This document shows positions 15,937 through 24,104 of a stretch of 27,101 bases of DNA, one piece after another. Under the pieces are notes generated by a model that was not told where the DNA came from, did not search any database, and was given only the letters and a program-made list of their open reading frames with translations. Made by a program: the position numbers and the translations under genes. Within the stretch, counting starts at the first letter, position 1; every line of letters begins with the position of its first letter. Origin of the DNA: Phycisphaerae bacterium (GTDB taxonomy: Bacteria > Planctomycetota > Phycisphaerae > Sedimentisphaerales > SM23-30); contig JAIPFO010000003.1 of the NCBI GenBank assembly GCA_021736565.1, positions 1 to 27,101 of the forward strand. Reading direction: 5' to 3'.

Positions 15937-17223
15937 ATGAAAACGAATAATATTTCCCGACGAAGTTTTATAAAAAGCACCCTGATCGCCGCACCGGCCT
16001 TTAGTATCATACCACGTCATGTTCTGGGCGGCGATGGTTTTACGCCGCCCAGCGATAAATTGACCAAGGCCGTTATTGGTGTGGGCAGCATGGGCCGGGG
16101 CCATCTTGGTATGAAGGATGCCTTGTTGACCGCGGTGTGTGATGTGGACGAAAAGCACCTGGCGGAAGCGGTTAAGATCGGCAACCGGATCCGGGGTGGT
16201 GATCATGTTAAAGCGTATAAAGATTACCGTGAAGTTCTGGATCGCTCCGATATTGATATTGTGCATATTCCAACGCCGCCGCACTGGCATGCTTTGATCT
16301 CAATTGCCGCTGCCGAGGCGGGTAAGGATATCTGGTGTGAAAAGCCCATGGCTCGCACGATTGGCGAAGGCAAGAAAGTGGTTGAAGCCGTACAGCGTAA
16401 TGGTCGAATATTCCGGCTGAATACCTGGTTCCGTTTCCAGGGGGGGTTCTACGGAATGAACACGACGGTCAAGCCGATAAAGAAACTGGTGGAAAGTGGA
16501 ATGCTGGGCTGGCCGTTGAAGGTGACGGTCAATTCTCATACGGGCTTTGATTGGAAAATTGGGATGTGGAGTGGTAAAACCAATTTGACGCCCCAGGTTG
16601 TCCCTGCGCACCTGGACTATGATTTCTGGCTCGGACCCGCCCCTTACAAGCCATACAATTCTCATCGTGTTCACCAGACCTTCCGGGGCTATTGGGATTA
16701 CGATGGTGGCGGACTGGGTGATATGGGTCAGCATTATCTTGATCCAGTCCAATATCTTCTGAACAAGGATGATACCAGTCCGGTTGAGATCGAGGCCGAT
16801 ACCCCGCAGCAGCATCCTGATGCCGTTTCCTCCTGGCGACGTATTCGGATGAAATATGCCGATGGGTGTGAGCTTATCCTGGACGGTGAAAATAAAGACA
16901 AAGATGCGGCCTTTATCGAAGGGCCCGGTGGTAAGCTGTTTAAAGGGTTCAAATCGGATATTCCCAACTTGAAGGCCAAGCTGGACGCTTTTCCTGACCC
17001 GGCCCCTCAGGTCACCGATTTTACCCAGGCGGTTTTAAACCGGCAGAAATTTGCCCTGAATGAAGAGAACGGCCATCGGTCCTGTACGATCATCAACCTG
17101 GGTAAGATCGCGATCCAATTGCGACGTCCTCTTCGCTTTGACCCTGTGGCCCAGCGTTTTATTAATGATGACCAGGCCAACCGTTTAATTGACCAACCCA
17201 TGCGAACCCCGTGGCAACTATAG
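15937..17223 (+). CDS. Tat-exported Gfo/Idh/MocA-family dehydrogenase
   Basis: 428 residues. The N-terminus has a twin-arginine signal, SRRSFIK at 7-13, followed by a hydrophobic stretch, so the protein folds with its nucleotide cofactor and is exported. The Rossmann motif GVGSMG (48-53), the EKP motif CEKPMAR with Lys136, and GGLGDMGQHYLDPVQYLL in the C-terminal domain define the family. Exported members are common in planctomycetes and Bacteroidota, where they are thought to oxidise glycosides with tightly bound NAD. TAGGA precedes the ATG. It follows the TIM-barrel gene by 61 bases. An exported oxidase beside an exported DUF1080 protein and a cytosolic dehydrogenase suggests that part of the pathway runs outside the cytoplasm. 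Confidence 0.92.
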   Translation: MKTNNISRRSFIKSTLIAAPAFSIIPRHVLGGDGFTPPSDKLTKAVIGVGSMGRGHLGMKDALLTAVCDVDEKHLAEAVKIGNRIRGGDHVKAYKDYREVLDRSDIDIVHIPTPPHWHALISIAAAEAGKDIWCEKPMARTIGEGKKVVEAVQRNGRIFRLNTWFRFQGGFYGMNTTVKPIKKLVESGMLGWPLKVTVNSHTGFDWKIGMWSGKTNLTPQVVPAHLDYDFWLGPAPYKPYNSHRVHQTFRGYWDYDGGGLGDMGQHYLDPVQYLLNKDDTSPVEIEADTPQQHPDAVSSWRRIRMKYADGCELILDGENKDKDAAFIEGPGGKLFKGFKSDIPNLKAKLDAFPDPAPQVTDFTQAVLNRQKFALNEENGHRSCTIINLGKIAIQLRRPLRFDPVAQRFINDDQANRLIDQPMRTPWQL

Positions 17224-17242
17224 GGGACATAGTCACCGTACT

Positions 17243-17345
17243 GGACGCCAGCGTCTTTCCCGGCGCGCCGGGATTGGATGCTCGTTTACCGCATCTTAAA
17301 ACCTGACCTGTCTTTGACGGGTCGATTTATGACGCGGGAGTCATA
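17243..17345 (+). repeat. Dispersed intergenic repeat with an embedded perfect GC palindrome
   Basis: Left box GGACGCCAGCGTC, core remnant TTTACCGCATCTTAAAACCT, and right box TTATGACGCGGGAGTCAT. The core's first part is replaced by TCCCGGCGCGCCGGGA (17258-17273), a perfect 16-base palindrome. The GAC-to-GAC distance is therefore enlarged to 87. It lies between the Tat dehydrogenase and the DUF1080 gene. Confidence 0.8.
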
Positions 17346-17381
17346 CTCTAATACTATTTCGATTTCTGGAGATTCGAATTG

Positions 17382-20300
17382 ATGAAAAAGTCATATAATT
17401 TTCTAATTGTCATAAATGCTGTGCTGTTACTGGCGGCCTTTTCAATGAATGTACATGCCCAAGGCCGTCCTGCCGATTTGATCGAGGGGTTTCCGGCGAA
17501 GACCGTTTCGCAGGAAAATTCCCTGTCGGCTAACATTATCAAGCAGGGGTCACCGGCCATAGCGTCGCTATGCCAGATGCTCCAGCCGCCACAAACGGGT
17601 GGCGATGTTAAGGTTCGCTATGCGATTGGCAGTTTGACGCAATATGCGGGCCGCCCTGGTGCCAGTGCGGACCGAAAGGTTGTTGTTGAGGCGTATCTCA
17701 AAGTTTTAAGTTCGGATATCGATAAACAAGTCAAATTTTTTCTGATCAAAGAGCTTCAGTGGATCGGCAAGGAAGAATCCATTAAGCCGTTAAGTGTGTA
17801 TCTGACAGATGGTCAGTTGTGTAAACCTGCCGCCAGGACTTTGGAGGCTATCGGTGGGGCCGGCGTTGAATCGTCGTTGATCAATACTCTTTCTACCCGG
17901 GAAGACATCTCCGATGAATCCCGGATGGCCATTATTCATGTTCTGGGTAATCTGCGATCAGAAAAGGCGGCCAAACTGATCCGGGTCTATGCTGACAGTA
18001 AAGAGATAAAACTGAAACAGACCGCACAGGCGGCCCTGGCTAATATTGGTGATCTGGCGGCCCAGAGTATTCTGGCTGAGGCCTCTGGCGTGGGGACCCC
18101 TTATGCAAAAGCTAAAGCGACCTCTAACTATTTATTGTTTGTTAAACGGTTGGCTCAGAAGGGGGATAAAGATAAGGCGGCTGCAATTTGCCGTGAATTG
18201 ATCAAAACCCGAAATACGGTTGAAGATAAAAACATTCCCTGTGAGGCTTTGAGTATTCTGGCAGATGTTGAAGGTCGGGAGTCTCTGCCCGATATGCTGG
18301 CGGCGATGGACACGCCCAATGATCAGTTCCATGCTGTGGCCCTGAGACTCACCGGCCAGGTCGCTGGTTCGGATGTTACCTCGCAGTGGGTCAATAAGAT
18401 CCAAACGGTGGCCCCGGATGCGCAGGTTAAAATTATCGCCATGCTGGGACAGCGTAAAGACAAGACCGCCCAGGCGGGATTGATAAATCTGATGAAATCC
18501 AGTAAGGAAAAAAATGTTCGCTTTGCATCTTATGCCGCCCTCGGTGACCTGATTGGCCCGATGAGCATCGGTCTTTTGATCGATGCCCTTAAAGCGGACC
18601 AGGAAGATGAAGTGAATGTTATCATGAATGTATTGAAGCAGCTTCCAGGCGAGCCGGTGAATGAAATGGCTGCCGTTAAGTTCTCCAATCTTTCAACTGC
18701 CGGCCAAATCGCCATTATCAACCTGTTTGACGAGCGTGGGGCGACTGGCCAGAAAGCCCTGGTATTGACGTGTGCCGGCTCAAATCCGGAGATGCGTGTG
18801 AAGCTTGCCGCTTATAAAGCGATCAAGCGAGTCGCATCATCTGATGATGTAGAACCGGTTCTCGCGATGATGCTCAAAGCGGAGGACTCCAAAGAGCGGT
18901 CTGCTGCCAGTAAAGCCGTTGTGAGTCTGGTAGGGGAAATTTCAGATCCGCAAAAACGCGCCCAGTGGCTTCTTAAGGCCTTCGAAAATTCCACGGATGT
19001 GAGTGACAAGGTATTACTGATCAGTTTGCTGCCGCAAATTGGCGGTGATGATGCCCTTGCCGTTGTTGTTAAAGCTACGGGCAGTGATAATTCTGACCTT
19101 CGCGACACGGCCCTTCGGGCACTGGCCAAATGGCAGGATGTCGCGGCGGCCGATCCCACACTTGAACTGGCCTCGTCAGTGAAAGAATTGAAATATCACG
19201 TTTTGTTAATGCGAAATTATTTTCAGATCGTTGCATCCTCCAGCATGTTGGATGTCAATAAACTCAATGGCTATAATAACGCCCTGGAAATTGCACGCCG
19301 TCCTGATGAGAAGAACCTGATCCAGCTGAAAAAGAATGAGCTGTTGGCGACCTTTAACCGTCCGCCTGCGGGGTTTGTTGCCCTGTTCAATGGCAAAGAC
19401 CTTACCGGTTGGAAGGGATTGCTTTCTCAGCCTAACGATAATCCGATCAAGCGGTCGGAGTTGTCGGCGGAGAAACTCGCAGAGGAGCAGGCGAAGGCCA
19501 ATGAAAATCTGAAGGCTCACTGGTCAGTCCAAGATGGTGTTCTTATGTTTGACGGGCAAGGGTTTAGTTGTGTGACTGAGAAGGATTATAAGAATTTTGA
19601 AATGCTGGTCGATTGGAAGATCGTCAATCCTCGCGGCGATAGCGGTATTTATCTTCGTGGGACGCCCCAGATTCAGATCTGGGACCCCGGTCAACATCAT
19701 ATCGGGTCAGGCGGGCTGTATAACAATAAGACGAATTCGAGCAAACCCCTGGTGACTGCCGATAATCCTATCGGTCAGTGGAACACGTTCCGTATTAAAA
19801 TGATCAACCAGCGGGTGACTGTTCACCTTAACGGCCAGCTGGTCGTCGATAATACCATTCTGGAGAACTTCTGGAATCGTGAGCTGCCTATCTTCCCTTC
19901 AGGCCAGATCGAATTGCAATGTCATGGTGACCCGATCCATTTCCGAAATATTTACATTCGCGAGATTATTCATAATACGCTTTCTGAGCAGGAAGAGAAG
20001 GACGGTTTTGAATTGCTGTTCAATGGCAAAGACCATACCGGCTGGGTCGGCGACACCAAAGGTTATCCTGTTGTAGATGGAAATTTGTCATGCAAGGGCG
20101 GGCGTAATATCTTTACCGACCAGGTGTATGATAATTTTACGCTTCGTTTTGATTTCAAGCTGTTTCCAGGTACGAATAATGGGCTTGGTATCCGCGCTCC
20201 GCTGGAGGGCGACGCGGCGTATGTGGGTATGGAGCTTCAAATTCTGGATAATACGGCCAAGCAATATTTCAATAAACTCAAAGATTATCAGTATCATGGT

Positions 20301-20561
20301 TCTGTTTATGGTGCCAAGGCGGCCAAGCGTGGCTATCTGAAGCCAGTAGGCGAATGGAACCATGAAGAAGTGATCGTTGATGGCAGTCAGATCACAGTGA
20401 TTTTAAACGGGACGGTGATCACCGAGGCGGATATTGCCAAAGAGCCCACTGCTGAAATGTTCAAATCGCATCCCGGCCTTAAAAATAAAGAGGGGCATAT
20501 TGGCTTTCTCGGCCATGGGGCACCGATTGAATTTCGTAATATAAAGATTAAGAAACATTGA
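17382..20561 (+). CDS. Secreted HEAT-repeat protein with two C-terminal DUF1080 (3-keto-glycoside hydrolase/lyase) domains
   Basis: 1059 residues. A Sec signal peptide ends near Ala26 (VHA-Q). Residues about 50-640 are HEAT-like helical repeats (for example VRFASYAALGDLI and MRVKLAAYKAIKRV). Two DUF1080 domains follow, near 664-860 (ALFNGKDLTGWKG, DSGIYLRGTPQIQIWD) and 874-1058 (LLFNGKDHTGWVG, NNGLGIRAPLEG, GMELQILD). DUF1080 (PF06439) is the 3-keto-disaccharide hydrolase family; characterised relatives cleave 3-keto-glycosides by elimination or hydrolysis. The ATG at 17382 has TGGAGA nine bases upstream; the TTG just before is not needed. The product probably acts in the periplasm on glycosides oxidised by the exported dehydrogenase. 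The HEAT part may be a scaffold. It ends in TGA. Confidence 0.9.
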   Translation: MKKSYNFLIVINAVLLLAAFSMNVHAQGRPADLIEGFPAKTVSQENSLSANIIKQGSPAIASLCQMLQPPQTGGDVKVRYAIGSLTQYAGRPGASADRKVVVEAYLKVLSSDIDKQVKFFLIKELQWIGKEESIKPLSVYLTDGQLCKPAARTLEAIGGAGVESSLINTLSTREDISDESRMAIIHVLGNLRSEKAAKLIRVYADSKEIKLKQTAQAALANIGDLAAQSILAEASGVGTPYAKAKATSNYLLFVKRLAQKGDKDKAAAICRELIKTRNTVEDKNIPCEALSILADVEGRESLPDMLAAMDTPNDQFHAVALRLTGQVAGSDVTSQWVNKIQTVAPDAQVKIIAMLGQRKDKTAQAGLINLMKSSKEKNVRFASYAALGDLIGPMSIGLLIDALKADQEDEVNVIMNVLKQLPGEPVNEMAAVKFSNLSTAGQIAIINLFDERGATGQKALVLTCAGSNPEMRVKLAAYKAIKRVASSDDVEPVLAMMLKAEDSKERSAASKAVVSLVGEISDPQKRAQWLLKAFENSTDVSDKVLLISLLPQIGGDDALAVVVKATGSDNSDLRDTALRALAKWQDVAAADPTLELASSVKELKYHVLLMRNYFQIVASSSMLDVNKLNGYNNALEIARRPDEKNLIQLKKNELLATFNRPPAGFVALFNGKDLTGWKGLLSQPNDNPIKRSELSAEKLAEEQAKANENLKAHWSVQDGVLMFDGQGFSCVTEKDYKNFEMLVDWKIVNPRGDSGIYLRGTPQIQIWDPGQHHIGSGGLYNNKTNSSKPLVTADNPIGQWNTFRIKMINQRVTVHLNGQLVVDNTILENFWNRELPIFPSGQIELQCHGDPIHFRNIYIREIIHNTLSEQEEKDGFELLFNGKDHTGWVGDTKGYPVVDGNLSCKGGRNIFTDQVYDNFTLRFDFKLFPGTNNGLGIRAPLEGDAAYVGMELQILDNTAKQYFNKLKDYQYHGSVYGAKAAKRGYLKPVGEWNHEEVIVDGSQITVILNGTVITEADIAKEPTAEMFKSHPGLKNKEGHIGFLGHGAPIEFRNIKIKKH

Positions 20562-20613
20562 TATCGCCTGGCTTAACGCAGCCATCAAGCTTATCAGTGC
20601 TATCGAGTTATTC

Positions 20614-20652
20614 AAAAAAAAAGAGACGCAATGTATTGCGTCTCTTTTTTTT
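20614..20652. terminator. Bidirectional rho-independent terminator
   Basis: An 11-bp perfect stem, AGAGACGCAAT with ATTGCGTCTCT, is flanked by nine A on the left and eight T on the right. It can stop both the + strand DUF1080 gene and the - strand rpiB-like gene converging on it. Confidence 0.9.
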
Positions 20653-20689
20653 GTTGGTTGATTATGATGTGCGAAAGGGGTTCTGAGGA

Positions 20690-21142
20690 TTATACGATGT
20701 CGTTTTCGCTCTCAGCGTGCATCATTTTTTCGACCCGTCTGCCGTGACGGCCGGATTCGAATTCTGTCATCAGCCAGGTTTCGACTATTCGCGTGATCAG
20801 TGGGTCATTGACCAGCATGGCGGGCAGGCATAATACATTCGCATTGTTATGCTTGCGTGACATCTGGGCGGTGAGTTCGTCATGGCATAAAGCGGCCCGG
20901 ATCCCTTTGATCTTATTAGCCGTGATCGACATGCCAACACCGCTGCCGCAAATCAGGATACCCCGATCGGCTTCATTATTAGCAACCGCTTTAGAGGCGG
21001 GAATCGCGTAGTCCGGGTAGTCACAACTTTTGGATTCATTGGTGCCAAAGTCTATAATTTCATGGCCACAACGTTTTAAAACGCTTTTGATCAACTCTTT
21101 GGGATCATAGCCTCAGTGGTCTCAGGCAAAGGCTATTTTCAT
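20690..21142 (-). pseudogene. rpiB: Ribose-5-phosphate isomerase B-like gene with two in-frame TGA codons near the start
   Basis: From the ATG at 21142 the frame reads MKIAFA-stop-DH-stop-GYDPKELIKSVLKRCGH and then runs open to a stop at 20690, about 150 codons, the length of RpiB. The rest is well conserved: the DYPDYA segment, GILICGSGVGMSITANK with the catalytic-type Cys, SRKHNNANVLCLP, and GRHGRRVEKM. RpiB interconverts ribose 5-phosphate and ribulose 5-phosphate; relatives act on other sugar phosphates. The first TGA replaces the residue that is often Cys or Ser before the conserved DH, the second the variable residue after it. TGA ends at least three other genes here, so a simple code change is excluded. 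Either two nonsense mutations, recoding, or sequence errors explain it. A start further down (TTG at 21094) would lose the DH substrate-site residues. Confidence 0.75.
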
Positions 21143-21196
21143 TATCTTGAACTTTTCAGAATAATTATCATCAGTCACAATATTATCTTTCAAAAA

Positions 21197-21321
21197 TTGA
21201 CGCTAGCGTCATCAGTATTTTTAAGCCCATTTTACGCAAACCGATCCTTTTTTTAGGAAGGAGGGGTTTAAATGCAAAAATTGATTTTTGGCGTGACTAT
21301 CAATTTTGACGCGCGTGTCAA
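21197..21321 (+). repeat. Dispersed intergenic repeat, extended copy
   Basis: Left box TTGACGCTAGCGTCAT with a perfect TGACGCTAGCGTCA palindrome, core AGTATTTTTAAGCCCATTTT then ACGCAAACCGATCC, and right box TTTTGACGCGCGTGTCAA. About 30 extra bases in the middle include GGAAGGAGGGG. The GAC-to-GAC distance is 109. It separates rpiB from the Sua5 fusion gene and ends three bases before the latter's stop codon. Confidence 0.8.
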
Positions 21322-21323
21322 TT

Positions 21324-22439
21324 TTAATCCATCCGAAGATGTAATTTAATGCATTTTTCGATACTCAATGCACAACGCATATAATTTTCAAAAGGGCTGC
21401 CAATCGGGTCTTCTATGTCACCCTCACTTAACAATCGGGTTCTTTTTTTGGCTTCGGGTACCATGTTCAAGACAACCTGGCGGTGCGAGGTTGACATGGT
21501 ATAAATGTAATCTGCCTGCTTTATCAGCTCCACGGTGAGTGGTTGGGATTTATGGTTGCCAATATCAATTCCCATTTTTTTGCAGGCCAGTATCGCTTCG
21601 TTCGTTGCCGGGGCACCATAATATGCCATAGTCCCAGCCGACATGACTTTATACCCTTTTTGCTTGGAGAGGTCAACCTTACAATTTAAAAAATTTGCTA
21701 TTTTGGACTGTCCAATCCCCTCTGCCATGGGTGATCGGCATGTATTTCCAGTGCAAACAAATAAAATGGTAAGCCCTTTTAGTCGGATTATCGCATTTTC
21801 ATCAAGAATTCCCGTCCGTAATATTTCAATATCACTCCCCTTGAGTTTGACGACAGTCGAGGGCTTGTTGTATTTGGTGGGCCCGGAATCGATAAGCAGG
21901 TCGATTTGGCCGTCAAGTTGCTTTAGTACCTCATCGCCGCAGGTTGGCGGGCGTTGACCTGCCAGATTTGCGCTTGAGGCGATCACGGGATGCTGGACAG
22001 ATCCTAGTATTTTACGCCCGAGAGGGTCATCCGGCATACGAATTCCTAGTGTATTTTGATAGTACAGGGACCTGTATAATTCTTCGGGTATTTTTTGGTC
22101 TATTATCGCTTGCTGTTTTGGATCGAGCTGGAAGACAAGGGTTACAGGGCCTGGGAGGGCCTTGTTGATAAAATGGTCCTCGATAAAGCTTCTGTTGGGC
22201 ACGTAGATATCCAGGTCGGACTTTCGGCCGATGTGCAGGGTGAATGGTTTTTCGTCCGGGCGTTTTTTTAATTGGTTCAATCGCTCAAGAGAGATTTGAT
22301 TGTCGGCAAGGGCCCCGACGCCGTAGACGGTTTCTGTTGGAAACGCAACCAGTCCGCCAGCCAGAAAAACCTCCCTGGCTCTGGTTATGGCATGAGAAAT
22401 CTCACTTTTGGCTTTAATTTGGATAACTTCTGTTTTCAT
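21324..22439 (-). CDS. Fusion of Sua5/YrdC threonylcarbamoyl-AMP synthase with a low-molecular-weight protein phosphatase
   Basis: 371 residues in two domains. Residues about 10-215 are the YrdC/Sua5 domain (FPTETVYGVGALA at 33-45, KRPDEKPFTLHI, SSANLAGQRP), which makes threonylcarbamoyl-AMP for the t6A tRNA modification at position 37. Residues about 222-371 are a complete LMW protein-tyrosine-phosphatase/arsenate-reductase-like domain: P-loop CTGNTCRS with Cys229 and Arg235, and the general-acid loop DIEDPIG with Asp344. Both active sites look intact. The Sua5-specific C-terminal domain is absent, replaced by the phosphatase. The ribosome site is weak (GCGGAAA). It is divergent from the HAD gene. 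Whether the phosphatase acts on protein or on a small molecule is unknown. Confidence 0.93.
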   Translation of the reverse strand: MKTEVIQIKAKSEISHAITRAREVFLAGGLVAFPTETVYGVGALADNQISLERLNQLKKRPDEKPFTLHIGRKSDLDIYVPNRSFIEDHFINKALPGPVTLVFQLDPKQQAIIDQKIPEELYRSLYYQNTLGIRMPDDPLGRKILGSVQHPVIASSANLAGQRPPTCGDEVLKQLDGQIDLLIDSGPTKYNKPSTVVKLKGSDIEILRTGILDENAIIRLKGLTILFVCTGNTCRSPMAEGIGQSKIANFLNCKVDLSKQKGYKVMSAGTMAYYGAPATNEAILACKKMGIDIGNHKSQPLTVELIKQADYIYTMSTSHRQVVLNMVPEAKKRTRLLSEGDIEDPIGSPFENYMRCALSIEKCIKLHLRMD

Positions 22440-22522
22440 TTTCCGCTATTATGCCGATATTAGTGAAAAAGCCAACAAAAAAATGAGACCCCCATTAATA
22501 GTCTTTTATTATCAATGATTTC

Positions 22523-22558
22523 TTGACCGAAGCGATGGGTTTTCCTAAAATAATATTG
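22523..22558 (+). promoter_or_regulatory. Promoter giving an apparently leaderless HAD mRNA
   Basis: TTGACC (22523-22528) and TAAAAT (22546-22551) are exactly 17 bases apart. The expected start, about 7 bases after the -10 box, falls on the GTG start codon at 22558. There is no room for a ribosome binding site. Confidence 0.65.
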
Positions 22559-23145
22559 TGAAGATAAAAGCCATATTATTTGACCTGGACGGTACGATAA
22601 CGCGTCCTGTCCTTGATTTCGACCTGATCCGTCGGGAGATCGGTGGTGTTGAAGGACCGATTCTTGAAGCGATGGGCCATATGACTGCCGAGGGGTATCG
22701 GCGGGCCGAAGAAATTTTGCTCCGACATGAATTTGTGGCAGCTGAAGATTCGCAGTTAAATCATGGCGTCCATAAGTTGTGGGAGTGGATGCGCTCTCAC
22801 GATTTAAAAATCGGTCTGGTGACTCGTAATCAGCGGTCGAGTGTTGCCCGGATCTGCGAGTTGCATGACCTGAGCTTTGATGCGATTTTTACCCGAGAAG
22901 ATGGGCCTGCCAAACCTGACCCATTTGCGGTTCAGAGCGTCTGCGGTCAAATGGCTATTGACCCACATGATACATTGATGGTGGGCGATCATCTGTTTGA
23001 CCTGGTCTGTGGGAGACGGGCCGGGGCGGGTAGTGTGTTGATCACCACCAACCAGGATCATCGAGATTATCATCATGAAGCGGATTATGTCATTGATTCG
23101 CTTACAGAGCTTCCGGCCATTGTTGAGGGAATTGATGAGCAATAG
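22558..23145 (+). CDS. HAD-superfamily phosphatase, phosphoglycolate phosphatase-like
   Basis: 195 residues. The four HAD motifs are visible: nucleophile LFDLDGT with Asp9 and Asp11, LVTRNQRS (motif II, near 87), KPDPF (Lys of motif III, near 119) and MVGDHLFD (motif IV, about 141-148). A helical cap occupies about residues 17-80, so it is a small subfamily I enzyme. Such proteins remove phosphate from small metabolites; the substrate cannot be read from sequence. The GTG start is forced: TAA lies four codons upstream in frame, and the next possible start is beyond the catalytic Asp. It appears leaderless. LolA-like gene follows by about 100 bases on the same strand. Confidence 0.9.
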   Translation: MKIKAILFDLDGTITRPVLDFDLIRREIGGVEGPILEAMGHMTAEGYRRAEEILLRHEFVAAEDSQLNHGVHKLWEWMRSHDLKIGLVTRNQRSSVARICELHDLSFDAIFTREDGPAKPDPFAVQSVCGQMAIDPHDTLMVGDHLFDLVCGRRAGAGSVLITTNQDHRDYHHEADYVIDSLTELPAIVEGIDEQ

Positions 23146-23200
23146 TCTCGGACTATAATAATTGAAATAAAATGTCCTTTTTTTCGTCTTAATATATGAC

Positions 23201-23234
23201 AGACACAAGCCAACTACAGACTCAAGCCAACCTC
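23201..23234. repeat. Two tandem 17-base direct repeats before the LolA-like gene
   Basis: AGACACAAGCCAACTAC is followed directly by AGACTCAAGCCAACCTC (14 of 17 identical). The pair ends 15 bases before the ATG and may be a local duplication or a paired binding site. Confidence 0.5.
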
Positions 23235-23248
23235 TTTTGGGAGTTATT

Positions 23249-24046
23249 ATGATTCAATGCAGAGTAACATTAATGCTGACCCTTCTATTTCCTGTGCTAT
23301 TATTATCTGCCGAGCTGGAGCCCGATTCGTCTGAAGTTTCTCCGGAGATTGATAAGCTGTTGAGCCGTATCGAAAAGGTGGGTCATGACCTTAAAACTTT
23401 CCAGGCCGATATGGTCTACAGGCAGGTGAATGGTCTTCAGGATACCACCAATATTCGCAACGGGGAATTGTTCTATAAAGTGACGGATAAAACTGTTTTG
23501 TTCCGGGTGCATTTTGCTGACTTTCTGCAGGTTGACCTGGACGATGACTCCTCCAAAGCCAAACCGACCAAATTCGACGAAGATCTCGCTTTTGACGGTA
23601 TGTGGTTCACCCGGCGAAATGCCAAGACCAAACATCTTTCTCTTGAACAGATGTCGTTGAAACCCAAGGGTAGGGATCAGTATGAACTGGGCAAGACACC
23701 CTTTCCCGTGCCATCTTCGCTAAAGAAATCGGATGTCCTTAAGAATTTTACCGTTGAGCTTATTAAGCCTAATCCGAAAGATCCCAAAGGTCTCAAAAAT
23801 ACCGATCATCTCAAACTGGTCCCTAAAAAAGATTCACCCTATAAAAAAGATTTCATTCAGATGAATCTCTGGTTCGACCAAAAGACCTCCATGCTCACCC
23901 AGGTTAGTCAGGAAAAAGAAGGCTTGGAAGTTATGACGGTGACCTGGACAAAAGTCAAAATCAATAAGGATATTAGTGATAAAACCTTTATACTTAAAAA
24001 AGGATTGACCGGCTGGACGGTGGAAACCAAGCCCTATAAAGAGTAA
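23249..24046 (+). CDS. LolA-like periplasmic outer-membrane lipoprotein carrier protein
   Basis: 265 residues with an N-terminal signal peptide (hydrophobic stretch LMLTLLFPVLLLSA). The mature part resembles LolA: a helix with KVGHDLKTFQADMVYRQ, strand-rich middle (NIRNGELFYKV, LAFDGMWFTRRN) and a C-terminal strand pair (MNLWFDQKTSMLTQVSQ, VMTVTWTKVKIN). LolA carries lipoproteins across the periplasm, and planctomycetes encode several such proteins. I use the ATG with GGGAG six bases before it rather than the TTG four codons upstream. No Lol transporter gene is nearby. The family call is by overall pattern, so I am less sure than for the enzymes. Confidence 0.75.
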   Translation: MIQCRVTLMLTLLFPVLLLSAELEPDSSEVSPEIDKLLSRIEKVGHDLKTFQADMVYRQVNGLQDTTNIRNGELFYKVTDKTVLFRVHFADFLQVDLDDDSSKAKPTKFDEDLAFDGMWFTRRNAKTKHLSLEQMSLKPKGRDQYELGKTPFPVPSSLKKSDVLKNFTVELIKPNPKDPKGLKNTDHLKLVPKKDSPYKKDFIQMNLWFDQKTSMLTQVSQEKEGLEVMTVTWTKVKINKDISDKTFILKKGLTGWTVETKPYKE

Positions 24047-24060
24047 ACCGCCAAGTAGAT

Positions 24061-24076
24061 GGGCAACTTATTGCCC
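24061..24076. repeat. Perfect hairpin between convergent genes
   Basis: GGGCAA-CTTA-TTGCCC forms a 6-bp stem with a 4-base loop, 15 bases after the LolA-like stop. There is no T run on either side, so it is at best a weak terminator. Confidence 0.4.
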
Positions 24077-24104
24077 CTGTGCTGTTCTTGGTTATTCTAT
24101 CCCC

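Noticed and set aside
20690..21142. TGA reassigned to a sense codon in this organism
   Set aside because: TGA ends the YHS lipoprotein, TIM-barrel and DUF1080 genes at the expected protein lengths, and no other gene here contains internal TGA.
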